Source: JAVVHH01 sp963848035 (GTDB taxonomy: Bacteria; Pseudomonadota; Alphaproteobacteria; Acetobacterales; Acetobacteraceae). From it: 64,000 nucleotides of DNA. The notes below the pieces were generated by a model. The model had not been told where the DNA came from. It saw nothing but the letters and a program-made list of their open reading frames with translations, and did no database searches. The stretch lies in assembly GCA_963848035.1 (NCBI GenBank), contig CAWKCD010000001.1, positions 124,001-188,000 of the forward strand. The letters run 5' to 3'. Shown piece after piece: positions 9,707-18,152 of the stretch (the stretch's first letter is position 1; the number at the start of each line of letters is the position of its first letter). The position numbers and the translations under genes were made by a program.

Positions 9707-10903
9707 TTAGGTGCAGGCGTCGACGACGCGGAACTCGACCCGCCGGTCGAGCGCATCGCTCGCATTGTCAGCTCCCGTCCCGACCAGGTTCTGCGACGAC
9801 CCGAACCCGGCCGCGATCAGCTTGCCCTTCAGCCCCGGCGCCAACTCCTCCAGCCGCGCCTTGATCACCTCCGCCCGCAATAGGCTGAGCTGCTGGTTCA
9901 GCGCCGCCGCCCCCGACCGGCTGGTATGACCCGAAACCTGGATGCACGTCCCCTGCCGCGCGGCTCCCTCCGCAATCTGCCGCAACCACATCGCCGTCTG
10001 CCCCTCGTCCCCCGCCAACCCCGTCGAGCCCGGCCGGAACAGCAGCTTCACCGCCAACCGCTTGTTCGCCAGGCTGTAATTCACGAGATCGCCGAACGCC
10101 CGTTCCGCCTCCGGCCTGCGCCCCAGCTTCAGTGTCGTCAGATAGATGCCGTTATGCACGCGCAACTGATCGCCCGCCTTGGTCTGCTGCGCGTTCCGAT
10201 ACAACTCCAGCGCCGCCGCATATCGCCCTGCCGCATACGCATCGATCGCATCGCTCACGATCGCCGCCGTCAGCAGCCCCGAAACGTAGCTCGCCGGGAT
10301 CGCATCCCCCACCTTCGTCGCCTGGCAGGTCGCGATGTAGCTCTTGACCAGCGGATCGTCGGTCCAGGCCGGGCTGTCGCGGAAGAACGCCGTCGGCGTG
10401 TTGTCCACCGCCTCCGCCTGCGCCTTCGTCACCGCCTTGGCCACCGCCTTGCCGCTGGCGAGGTCGCCCATCACCAGGCAGAACCGGAACGCATCCTTGT
10501 CCGGCACCGTCGGCTTCGTGCCGATCGGCGTGAACGTCCCCACCATCACCAGCTTCGTCTTCGCCACCGCATCGGCCGAGAACGGCACGAAATCGAACTG
10601 CGGATAGCTCTTGCGCGCGACCTCGAGGATCCGCTCCTGGATCCGCTGCGTCGCCGCCGACTGCGCCCCCGTCACCCCATCGACCAGCGGATCGATGATC
10701 ACCTGCTGCCGCCCCGCTTGCCCCGGCGTCGTCGACAGCACCCGGTCCGCCGCGATCTGCACCGCACTCCCGAACGGCTGCGGCGGCCCCGACGTATCGG
10801 CGCTCGAATAAGGCGGCCCGGCCGGCGCGGGCGGGGCGCCTTGCGGCGCGCAAGCGGCCAAGGCAACGCTGATGGCCAGGAAGGCGAGGCGGGAAGCGGA
10901 CAC
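9707..10903 (-). CDS. OmpA-domain lipoprotein
   Basis: I choose the GTG at 10903 because AGGAG lies 7 bases before it and the product then begins with a lipoprotein signal, lipobox L15-A-A-C18. A longer upstream reading would bury that signal. The mature 380-residue protein has a middle region with a tetratricopeptide-like helical stretch (AAGRYAAALELYRNAQ). It ends in an OmpA-like peptidoglycan-binding domain (VSGHTSRSG ... ALDRRVEFRVV). It is expected to be tethered to a membrane and gripping the wall. It forms a two-gene operon with the caspase-like protease, suggesting it positions that protease or supplies its substrate; this is inference. Confidence 0.78.
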   Translation of the reverse strand: MSASRLAFLAISVALAACAPQGAPPAPAGPPYSSADTSGPPQPFGSAVQIAADRVLSTTPGQAGRQQVIIDPLVDGVTGAQSAATQRIQERILEVARKSYPQFDFVPFSADAVAKTKLVMVGTFTPIGTKPTVPDKDAFRFCLVMGDLASGKAVAKAVTKAQAEAVDNTPTAFFRDSPAWTDDPLVKSYIATCQATKVGDAIPASYVSGLLTAAIVSDAIDAYAAGRYAAALELYRNAQQTKAGDQLRVHNGIYLTTLKLGRRPEAERAFGDLVNYSLANKRLAVKLLFRPGSTGLAGDEGQTAMWLRQIAEGAARQGTCIQVSGHTSRSGAAALNQQLSLLRAEVIKARLEELAPGLKGKLIAAGFGSSQNLVGTGADNASDALDRRVEFRVVDACT

Positions 10904-11041
10904 GGCAATGCTCCTGCAACGCGACCGGCCTCGACGGACACGCAGCCGGATCGTAACGGGACTCAACCGATATATGCCCCCCGGGTCAAGCGGTAGCCTC
11001 CGCCCGGCGACCTGCTATTGTCCCCTCGGGAGGACCAAATC

Positions 11042-11926
11042 ATGCCATCGATGCCAGCCCAACTGCGCGCCCTGCTCCGCGCCCCCGCGATGATCACCGC
11101 CCCCGGCGCCTACGACGCGATCACCGCCCGCGTCATCGCCCAGGCCGGCTTCCCCGCCATCTACATGACCGGCGCCGGCACCTCGGCCTCGCTCGGCTAC
11201 CCCGATTTCGGCCTCGTCACCATGACCGAGATGGTCGCCAATGCCGCCCGCATCGCCCGCTCGGCCGACCTCCCCCTCATCGCCGACGCCGACACCGGCT
11301 ACGGCAACGAACTCAACGTCATCCGCACCGTCCAGGAGCACGAGCGCGCCGGCACCGCCGGGATCCATATCGAGGACCAGGTCAGCCCCAAGAAATGCGG
11401 CCATCTCGACGACAAGGAGATCGTCCCGCGCGACGAATTCGTCGCCAAGATCCGCGCCGCCGTCGCCGCCCGCCGCGATCCCGACTTCGTCATCATTGCC
11501 CGCACCGACAGCCGCGCCGTCGCCGGGCTGGACGAAGCCGTCGCCCGCTGCAACCTCGCGCTGCAAGCCGGCGCCGACCTCGCCTTCCTCGAAGCTCCGC
11601 AGACCCTGGACGAAGTCGCCGCCGTGCCCCGGCTCGTCCAAGGCCCCTGCCTGCTCAACGTCGTCCGCGGCGGCAAGACCCCCGAAATCAACCTCGACGA
11701 CGCCCAGGCCATGGGCTACCGCCTCGCCATCATCCCCGGCCTGCTGCTCAAGACGGTCCTCGGCGCCTGCGACGCCGCGCTGGCCGAACTCAAGCGCACC
11801 CGCGTCCATCCCGTGCCCCCCGGCGATCCCACCGTCCGCCAATCCTTCAACCGCTTCGGCGCCGACGAATGGGACACCTACCGCACCCGATTCCGCGATC
11901 CCGCGCCCGCGAAAGCCGCCGAATGA
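11042..11926 (+). CDS. Isocitrate lyase/PEP mutase-family C-C lyase (2,3-dimethylmalate lyase or 2-methylisocitrate lyase type)
   Basis: A 294-residue TIM-barrel enzyme with the metal-site stretch ADADTGYGN (residues 81-89) and the lid motif KKCGHL with Cys119. That Cys is the acid of true C-C lyases and is absent from PEP mutases. ATG at 11042 is preceded by GGGAGGA at good spacing. The last codons overlap the start of a LeuC-like gene (ATGA), which is followed at once by a LeuD-like gene. A lyase coupled to an aconitase-type hydratase fits 2,3-dimethylmalate lyase with dimethylmaleate hydratase. 2-methylisocitrate lyase, oxaloacetate hydrolase or a detoxifying role are alternatives. The family is certain; the substrate is inference from neighbours. 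Confidence 0.8.
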   Translation: MPSMPAQLRALLRAPAMITAPGAYDAITARVIAQAGFPAIYMTGAGTSASLGYPDFGLVTMTEMVANAARIARSADLPLIADADTGYGNELNVIRTVQEHERAGTAGIHIEDQVSPKKCGHLDDKEIVPRDEFVAKIRAAVAARRDPDFVIIARTDSRAVAGLDEAVARCNLALQAGADLAFLEAPQTLDEVAAVPRLVQGPCLLNVVRGGKTPEINLDDAQAMGYRLAIIPGLLLKTVLGACDAALAELKRTRVHPVPPGDPTVRQSFNRFGADEWDTYRTRFRDPAPAKAAE

Positions 11927-13336
11927 CCCCCCGCACCCTGTTCGAGAAGATCTGGGACCGCCACGTCATCATGGAACAGCCCGACGGCGCCACCCTGCTG
12001 CATGTCGGCCGCCACCTCGTCCATGACGGCTCGCGCGCCGGGTTCCGCGGCCTCCACGCAGCGCGGCCTGCCCGTCCGCCACCCCGAGCGCACCTTCGGC
12101 ACCCCCGACCACTACGTCTCCACGAACAGCCACGACCTCGCCGCCATCGCCGATCCCAACCGCCGCGAGATGGTCGAAGCGCTCACCGAGAACGCCAAGC
12201 GAGCACGGCATCACCCTGTTCGGCCTCGGCGACATCCGCCAGGGCATCGTCCACATCATCGGCCCCGAACAGGGCATCACCCAGCCCGGCCTGCTCATGG
12301 TCTGCGGCGACAGCCACACCGCCACCCACGGCGCCCTCGGCGCGCTGGCCTTCGGCATCGGCGCCTCCGAGGTCGAGCACGTGCTGGCCACCCAGACCCT
12401 CTGGCAGCGCCGCCCGCACTCGATGCGCATCACCGTCGACGGCACGCTCGGCCCGGGCGTCACCCCCAAGGACGTCATCCTCGCCATCATCGCCCGCATC
12501 GGCGCCGCCGGCGGCACCGGCCACGTCATCGAATACGCCGGCTCCGTGTTCCGCGCCATGTCGATGGAAGGCCGCCTCACCGTCTGCAACATGTCGATCG
12601 AAGCCGGCGCCCGAGCCGGCATGGTCGCCCCCGACGAGACCACCTACGCCTACCTGAAAGGCCGCCCCTTCGCCCCGAAAGGCGCCGATGTGGGACCAGG
12701 CGCTCGAAACCTACTGGCGCACCCTCCCCACCGACGAAGGCGCGACCTTCGACCGCGAAGTCTCGCTCGACGCCGCCGACATCGCCCCAATGGTCACCTG
12801 GGGCACCACCCCCGAAGACGCCGCCCCGATCACCTCCGCCATCCCCGACCCGGCCGCCGCCGCCTCCGCCGAGCGCCGCGACGCCATGTCCCGCGCCCTC
12901 GCCTACATGGGCCTCGAGCCCGGCACCAAAATCGAGGACATCCAGGTCGACCGGGTCTTCATCGGCTCCTGCACCAACGCCCGCATCGAAGACCTCCGCG
13001 CCGCCGCCGCCATCGCGCAGCGGCCGTCAGGCGCAAGATCCCCGCCATGGTCGTCCCCGGCTCCGGCCTGGTGAAAGCCCAGGCCGAGGCCGAAGGCCTC
13101 GACCAGATCTTCAAATCGACGCCGGCTTCGAATGGCGCGAGCCCGGCTGCTCCATGTGCGTCGGCATGAACGGCGACCTCGTCGCACCCGGCGAGCGCTG
13201 CGCCTCCACCTCCAACCGCAACTTCGTCGGCCGCCAGGGCCGCGGCGCCCGCACCCACCTGCTCAGCCCCGCCATGGCCGCCGCCGCCGCCATCACCGGC
13301 CACATGACCGACGTCCGCCGTCTCGAGGGAGCCTGA
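11923..13336 (+). pseudogene. LeuC-like hydratase large subunit, frameshifted (possible dimethylmaleate hydratase DmdA)
   Basis: Joined across frames this is a full-length 4Fe-4S hydratase large subunit of about 470 residues. It has CGDSHTATHGA, GSCTNARIEDLRAA and the cluster motif PGCSMCVGMNGD. The frame breaks near 12058, 12200 and 12690 (one extra base each), and near 13020 and 13113. Protein sequence on both sides of each break stays family-like. ATG overlaps the lyase stop. The region after HLVHD reads GSRAGFRGL where true LeuC has TSPQAF, and the cluster is followed by VGMNGD rather than LAMN, so this looks like a paralog rather than the leucine-pathway enzyme. Whether it is a real pseudogene or an assembly fault is undecided. 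Confidence 0.72.
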
Positions 13337-13338
13337 CC

Positions 13339-13956
13339 ATGCTGAAATTCGAACGCTCTGCAAGCCAAGGCCGCCGCCCTGGACATGCCCAACGTCGACA
13401 CCGACCAGATCATCCCCGCCCGCTTCCTCTGGCGCTCCCGCGCCGACGGCTTCGGCGCACCTCCTGTTCAACGACCTCCGCACCGGCGAGGACGGCACCC
13501 CCAAGCCTGACTTCGTCCTCAACCGCCATCACCGACGCCAAGATCCTCGTCGCCGACCGCAATTTCGGCTGCGGCTCGTCGCGCGAACACGCCGTCTGGG
13601 CCCTGCTCGACGCCGGCCTGCGCGTGGTGATCGCCCCCAGCTTCGGCGACATCTTCTTCAACAACGCCATGAAGAACGGCCTCTTGCCCATCGTCCTGCC
13701 CGAAGCCCGCTGCCAAGCCCTCCGCGCCGCCCTCGACCGCAACCCGGGCGCCGCGATGGCCGTCGACCTCGAAACTCAGACCGTCACCGGGCCGATCGGC
13801 GTCAATGACGGCGGCGGCAGCGACCATTTCGAGATCGACCCTTTCCGCAAGAAGCTCCTGCTCTCCGGCATGGACGACATCACCTTCACCATGACCCAGC
13901 AGGACCGCATCGCCGCCTTCGAAACCCGCTACCAGGCTGATCAACCCTGGCTCTGA
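13339..13956 (+). pseudogene. LeuD-like hydratase small subunit, frameshifted (possible DmdB)
   Basis: With one base removed near each of 13357, 13457 and 13525, this reads as a complete small subunit of about 204 residues. It has NVDTDQIIPARFL, DRNFGCGSSREHAVW (swivel domain) and a normal C-terminus (RYQADQPWL). The three extra bases bring the frame back, so start and stop agree (618 = 3n). It follows the large subunit by 2 bases and would form the second half of a LeuCD-type hydratase. The fit to the same pathway as the lyase is inferred from coupling. As with its partner, conserved residues between the breaks argue for recent or artefactual indels. Confidence 0.72.
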
Positions 13957-13991
13957 TCCCGCCGAGCCCCCGCTCGCGGGAGTGGGCCGGG

Positions 13992-14822
13992 GTGAGGGCA
14001 ATCGTCCTCGCTGCCCTCCTCCTCCCGACCCTCGCGAACGCCGAAACCTGCCGCTTCACCGGCACCACCAGCCACGCCGGCCGCCTGGCCGCCACCGTCA
14101 CCACCACCCAGGCCAACGGCGACCTGACCATCGACGTCACCATCGCCTTCGCGATCACCGCCCTGGCGTCCGACGTGAAATATTACGGTCAAGAAATTAG
14201 CATCTGGCGCGGCCGCCAGTTGCGGACCCTCGCCGTCAACCAGCGCACCATCGTCGACGACAGCATCAAGCGCCAGCAATGGGATGTCTTCCGCCGCAAT
14301 GATCGCGCGCCTGGCGGCCCCACCCTCGAAGCCTACCGCGTCCAAGCCAAGCGCCTGGTCGACTTCCGTCCCCACCACCCTGGCTTTGTCCAGCACTGGT
14401 CGCCCACCGCCTTCGGCCATCCCTGGCTGCAAGATTTCCAGCAAGCCCCGCCCGACCGGCGCCCCGACCTGGACCTCCCCGCCGCCCCCAGCACCCAAGC
14501 GCCCCTGGCGCTCGCTTTCTACTGGAGCCGCTTCCTCCCCGACCAGGGCGAATCCGCCGCCATGGTCCTCCCCGGCTTCAAGCAGGACAAGACCGTCCAA
14601 CTCCGCCTCAGCCCGGCCACGCCGGGCGATGCCTGGCGCCGCTGGTCCACCCCGCTCATCCACCCCGGCCTCGACGCGACTCCCGCCTCGCTGGCCGCCG
14701 CCTGGGTCTCTCCCCAGAATTACCTCATGCAACTCGGCTTCGAGGTCCACACCACCTGGGCCTCCGGCCAAGCCTTCCTCCGCCCGGAAGGCTGCCAAGG
14801 CATCCAACTCCGCCCCGACTGA
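13992..14822 (+). CDS. Exported protein of unknown function
   Basis: A 276-residue protein with a clean signal peptide (MRAIVLAALLLPTLANA) from a GTG start. The mature part is mostly beta-rich, with paired segments such as DGDLTIDV-like repeats and many Trp/Tyr residues. It somewhat resembles DUF6134-type periplasmic proteins, but I cannot confirm this. It sits 35 bases after the LeuD-like gene and runs convergently into soxA with only 2 bases between stops. A link to either neighbour is not supported beyond position. Confidence 0.6.
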   Translation: MRAIVLAALLLPTLANAETCRFTGTTSHAGRLAATVTTTQANGDLTIDVTIAFAITALASDVKYYGQEISIWRGRQLRTLAVNQRTIVDDSIKRQQWDVFRRNDRAPGGPTLEAYRVQAKRLVDFRPHHPGFVQHWSPTAFGHPWLQDFQQAPPDRRPDLDLPAAPSTQAPLALAFYWSRFLPDQGESAAMVLPGFKQDKTVQLRLSPATPGDAWRRWSTPLIHPGLDATPASLAAAWVSPQNYLMQLGFEVHTTWASGQAFLRPEGCQGIQLRPD

Positions 14823-14824
14823 CC

Positions 14825-15520
14825 TTACGGCCGCACCCCCGGCGTCTCCACCAGAAGCCCATTCGCCCGCCACCCCAAGAAAAACTCCAACGCGCCCAGC
14901 TCCGGATCCCCGGCCGCGAACGGCTCCGCCCGCATCCCCGTCATACAGTTCCGCAGCCGCCGCTCCAGCGAGCCCAGCGTCTGCCACTCCAGCCGATACT
15001 CGGGATACCCATTCGGCTGCCCCTGAGGGATCCGGCTCCCGCCCAGCCGCTGCCCCGCCAGCCCGTCATGGCAATCAGCGCAGCTGAGATCGAGCTGCCC
15101 CATCCGCCGCTCGAACACCGCCCGCCCTCGCGCCAGCACGTCCCCGGCGGCATCCGCATCTACCGCCATCGCCATCCCCCGCGACTGCCTGCCGATCAGC
15201 GCCGTCAGCGACAACGCCTCGTCGCTCTCCGCCGCCCATTTCATCACCCGCGCATGACTGACCTGGTCCGATAGCGTCACCACCCGCCCCGCCACCACCT
15301 TCGGGTATCGCGTCGCCACTCCCCGCATCGACTCCGGTGCGCCATGGCACCCGGCGCATTCCCGGGCCCAGATCGCCTCCCCTTGCTCGACCCAGAGCCC
15401 CCCCGGATTGGCGCTGTCGTCATCCTGCATAGCCCGCACCGCCGGCGTCGCATCCTCGTATCCACTCCGCGCCGCGCCGCCGATCGACAGCGCCGCCAGC
15501 AGCAGCCACAGCGCTCTCAC
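14825..15520 (-). CDS. soxA: SoxA, diheme subunit of the thiosulfate-oxidising SoxAX cytochrome
   Basis: A 231-residue periplasmic protein. GTG at 15520 overlaps the soxZ stop and opens directly with a signal peptide, so longer readings are rejected. It has two heme motifs, C55-AG-C58-H and C147-AD-C150-H. The SoxA fingerprint PEYRLEWQTLGSLERRLRN follows, with Cys192 just after it, the position of the cysteine heme ligand (persulfide in characterised enzymes). SoxAX couples thiosulfate to the SoxY carrier cysteine. It is the last gene of an eight-gene minus-strand operon. Confidence 0.92.
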   Translation of the reverse strand: MRALWLLLAALSIGGAARSGYEDATPAVRAMQDDDSANPGGLWVEQGEAIWARECAGCHGAPESMRGVATRYPKVVAGRVVTLSDQVSHARVMKWAAESDEALSLTALIGRQSRGMAMAVDADAAGDVLARGRAVFERRMGQLDLSCADCHDGLAGQRLGGSRIPQGQPNGYPEYRLEWQTLGSLERRLRNCMTGMRAEPFAAGDPELGALEFFLGWRANGLLVETPGVRP

Positions 15521-15837
15521 GCCACCTCGATGTCCCGCTGCACGAACCCGGCCACCCCCTCGTCGTCCACCCAGCTGATCGCCACCGTCCCCGATTTCTC
15601 CGCCCGAAACGTGAACTCGAAGAATGGATTGGCCGCGATCGCCGGATACAGTTCGAGATGCAGCACCTCCGCCTCGCCATACCGGCACCGCAGATCGTTG
15701 ATGATGTCCCGCTGCACCGTCTTGCCGGTCTCGTCATGCCGCTGCCCGCTCTCCATCGGATGCGAGATCAGCAGCTTCACCGTCACGATCTCCCCCGCCG
15801 TAGCCGACGCCTTCATGTTCAGCAGCACCCGGGCCAT
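15517..15837 (-). CDS. soxZ: SoxZ, partner of the sulfur-carrier SoxY
   Basis: A 106-residue Ig-like beta protein, typical SoxZ size. It starts MARVLLNMKASATAG and has the SHPMESGQRHDETG segment characteristic of the family, then NPFFEFTF. There is no signal peptide of its own, as usual, because SoxZ is exported bound to SoxY. Its stop overlaps the soxA GTG (GTGA) and it begins 6 bases after soxY. Confidence 0.92.
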   Translation of the reverse strand: MARVLLNMKASATAGEIVTVKLLISHPMESGQRHDETGKTVQRDIINDLRCRYGEAEVLHLELYPAIAANPFFEFTFRAEKSGTVAISWVDDEGVAGFVQRDIEVA

Positions 15838-15843
15838 GCGCCG

Positions 15844-16269
15844 CTACTCCAGACAAGCCGCCAGCGTGACCACCAGGTCCACGCTGTCGGTCCAGAAACT
15901 GCCATCCTCGAGCCGTGCCAGCGCGATCACCCGCTGCGACGTCGCCAACCGCATCCGCGTCGCCAACTGCGTCCGTCCCGCCGCCGGGCCGAACGTCGCA
16001 TGCAGCACCCGCGGCAACGGATTACGCTCGGCAAACACATACAGATCAGTGCATCGAGGCGTTGCCTCCTCCACCCCCACCGTCAGCCCGACCGCATTCC
16101 CGTTCTCCACCATCGCAGGGATATCGAGCTTCACCCGCCCGTCCTTCGGCGCCGCACCCCCGAGGATCTCCTTCATGATCGAAGCCACCTCCTCCGGCGT
16201 CGCCCGCGCCACCGGCGGCACCGCCACCAGCGCCGCCCCGGCCAGCACGAAAGCCCGGCGCGCGATCAT
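15844..16269 (-). CDS. soxY: SoxY sulfur carrier with a variant C-terminus
   Basis: A 141-residue protein. ATG at 16269 overlaps the soxX stop, and the product begins MIARRAFVLAGAALVAVPP, a Tat-like signal with a weak twin-arginine. The mature part has the SoxY domain (MKEILGG, KLDIPAMVENGNAVGLTV). Standard SoxY ends in a mobile GGCGG arm carrying the substrate on Cys. Here the end is VTLAACLE: the Cys is kept, but the flexible glycines are replaced by Ala and a Leu-Glu tail follows. Sequence around this end is in frame with no sign of an indel. The carrier may work with a partner set different from canonical SoxB/SoxCD, which are absent nearby. Confidence 0.85.
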   Translation of the reverse strand: MIARRAFVLAGAALVAVPPVARATPEEVASIMKEILGGAAPKDGRVKLDIPAMVENGNAVGLTVGVEEATPRCTDLYVFAERNPLPRVLHATFGPAAGRTQLATRMRLATSQRVIALARLEDGSFWTDSVDLVVTLAACLE

Positions 16270-16679
16270 TTCAGCGTCGCCAGATACGCCACCGCATCCT
16301 CGATCTCGGCCGCGCTCAGGATCGTCTTGCCCTGCCAGTTCGCCCCCACCCGGGTCAGCCCCTCGCTCCGATAGAACGACGGCATCACACTCTCCGGATT
16401 GACCCGTCGCGCATCCACCAACTGCGCCCGCAACTGCCCCGCGCTCAGCCGCGCGCCCACTCCATGCAGATCCGGCCCCACATCCCCCTGCAGATGCGGA
16501 TTCGCAAACGGCCCCGCATGGCACAGCACGCACGTGCTCGACTGCCGCGTCACCACCGCCTCGCCCCGCACGGGATCGCCCACCAGCCCGTCCAGCGGCG
16601 TATCGATGGTCGCCGGCCCGGCCGCCGCCAGCCCCAGCATCGCCAGACTAGCCAAAAACCTGATGCGTGATCGTGTCAT
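16266..16679 (-). CDS. soxX: SoxX, monoheme subunit of SoxAX
   Basis: A 137-residue class I c-type cytochrome with a signal peptide (residues 1-22), heme motif C50-VL-C53-H and the distal Met in ESVMPSFYR, which matches SoxX. ATG at 16679 is taken because the signal peptide follows directly. It overlaps the end of the flavoprotein gene by 32 bases. It pairs with SoxA, encoded three genes downstream. Confidence 0.88.
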   Translation of the reverse strand: MTRSRIRFLASLAMLGLAAAGPATIDTPLDGLVGDPVRGEAVVTRQSSTCVLCHAGPFANPHLQGDVGPDLHGVGARLSAGQLRAQLVDARRVNPESVMPSFYRSEGLTRVGANWQGKTILSAAEIEDAVAYLATLK

Positions 16680-17886
16680 ACCAAGCCTCGGCGTATCCCG
16701 CCTCCTTGGCGCGCTGCTCCGCCGGCGCATCCAGCGGGCTCGTCCCGCCCGCCCCATCGACATCGGTCAACTGCCCCTTGTCGACGTGGTAAACCCCCGC
16801 CACCGAGATCCCGTAGCCCGGCGCCGCCAGGCTATAGCAAGTATTGATCAGCAACGGCTCCTGCGGCTTCTGTCCCGCCAGGAGCGACACGATCGCCTCG
16901 GCGCACACCTTCGCCTGCGCATTCGCCGCGAACGCCGATTTCGGCATCGCCCCCATGATCGCCGCATCCCCGATGACATGGATGTCCGGCACCAGCCGGC
17001 TCTCGAACGTCACCGGGTCGACCGGACACCAGCCGCTCTTGTCCGCCACCCCGGCCGATACCGCGATCGCCCCCGCCCGCTGCGCCGGGATCACGTTCGC
17101 CACCGCCGCCTTGTAGGTGTCGAAATCGGTCTGGACCGTCATCGCCCCCGCATCGACCGCGATCGCCTTGCCGCCATCCGACAGCGAAACCCGCTCGACG
17201 ATCCCCGGATACATAGTCTTCCAAGCCTGCTCGAACAGCTTCTGCTTGCTGAACACGTCCTTCGCATCCAGCACGATCAACTTCGACTTCGGCTTGTTGT
17301 TCTTCAGGAACCAGCCGATCAGGCTCGCCCGCTCATACGGCCCCGGCGGACAGCGATACGGATTGGCCGGCACCACCATCACCACGGTGCCGCCATCCGG
17401 CATCGCCCGCAGCTGATCCCGCAACAGGATCGTCTGCGGCCCCGCCTTCCACGCATGCGGCATCTTCTCCGCCGCCGCCTCGGTATAGCCCGGCAACGCG
17501 TCGAACCGCAGGTCCACCCCCGGCGCCAGCACCAGCCGGTCATACCCTAGCGTCTGCCCATCGCTCATGGTCAGGCGCTTGGCCCGGCCATCCACGCCGC
17601 TGACCGTCGACCGGATCATCCGGACCGCGCCGCCCATCCGCTCGAAGCTGAAACGCTGCCCGTCCAGCTCCCGCATCCCAGCCACGACCTCGTTGCTGAA
17701 TGGGCACGACACATACTCGGACGCCGCCTCCACGAGCGTCACGTTCACGCCCGCCGCCTTCAACATCCGCGCGCACGTCCCGCCGCCGAACCCGCCGCCG
17801 ACCACCACCACCGTCGCCGAGCCCTGCGCCCGCGCCACGAACGGCGCCGCCAGCGCCGCCGCCATCAACGGCCGGCGCCCGATCAT
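16648..17886 (-). CDS. fccB: Flavocytochrome c sulfide dehydrogenase flavoprotein (FccB/SoxF)
   Basis: A 412-residue protein with a Tat-like N-terminus (MIGRRPLMAAALAAPFVARA). The FAD site is VVVGGGFGGG (about 27-36). Cys61 in YVSCPFSNEVV aligns with the cysteine that binds FAD covalently in Chromatium FccB. Further cysteines lie in YRCPPG and SGWCPVD. It oxidises sulfide to sulfur or polysulfide and passes electrons to the heme subunit encoded just upstream. ATG overlaps that gene's stop. Its 3' end overlaps soxX by 32 bases, tying sulfide oxidation to the Sox genes. Confidence 0.9.
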   Translation of the reverse strand: MIGRRPLMAAALAAPFVARAQGSATVVVVGGGFGGGTCARMLKAAGVNVTLVEAASEYVSCPFSNEVVAGMRELDGQRFSFERMGGAVRMIRSTVSGVDGRAKRLTMSDGQTLGYDRLVLAPGVDLRFDALPGYTEAAAEKMPHAWKAGPQTILLRDQLRAMPDGGTVVMVVPANPYRCPPGPYERASLIGWFLKNNKPKSKLIVLDAKDVFSKQKLFEQAWKTMYPGIVERVSLSDGGKAIAVDAGAMTVQTDFDTYKAAVANVIPAQRAGAIAVSAGVADKSGWCPVDPVTFESRLVPDIHVIGDAAIMGAMPKSAFAANAQAKVCAEAIVSLLAGQKPQEPLLINTCYSLAAPGYGISVAGVYHVDKGQLTDVDGAGGTSPLDAPAEQRAKEAGYAEAWYDTITHQVFG

Positions 17887-18152
17887 CGCTGCTGCTCGAA
17901 CCACGCGGCGATCGCCCGCGTCTGTTCCGGCGTGAACCCGGCGGCGATCCGGTTCATCAGCGTCGCCGGCCGCTTGTGCTCGCGAAACTCCTGCATCGCC
18001 TCGTCGATCGAAGCCACCGGCATCCCCGCCAGCGCCCCCATCCCGCTCCCCGCCGCATGACACCCCGTGCACGACTCCGCACCCGGCGGCGCGGCGCCGC
18101 CCAGAAACCCGGCCAGCACCACCCCCGCCAGCACGGCCGCCACCAGCTTCAT
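17883..18152 (-). CDS. fccA: Small c-type cytochrome, FccA/SoxE-like heme subunit
   Basis: An 89-residue protein with a signal peptide (about 1-25), one heme motif C28-TG-C31-H, and the helix KRPATLMNRIAAGFTPEQ matching monoheme FccA, including its candidate Met ligand. It starts on ATG overlapping the Mo-subunit stop and its own stop overlaps fccB (ATGA). It likely accepts electrons from FccB. It could also serve the Mo hydroxylase encoded immediately before it. Confidence 0.85.
   Translation of the reverse strand: MKLVAAVLAGVVLAGFLGGAAPPGAESCTGCHAAGSGMGALAGMPVASIDEAMQEFREHKRPATLMNRIAAGFTPEQTRAIAAWFEQQR

Noticed and set aside
11923..13336. Programmed ribosomal frameshifting in the LeuC-like gene
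   Set aside because: Five separate shifts without slippery heptamers or downstream structures cannot be programmed. Indels are simpler.
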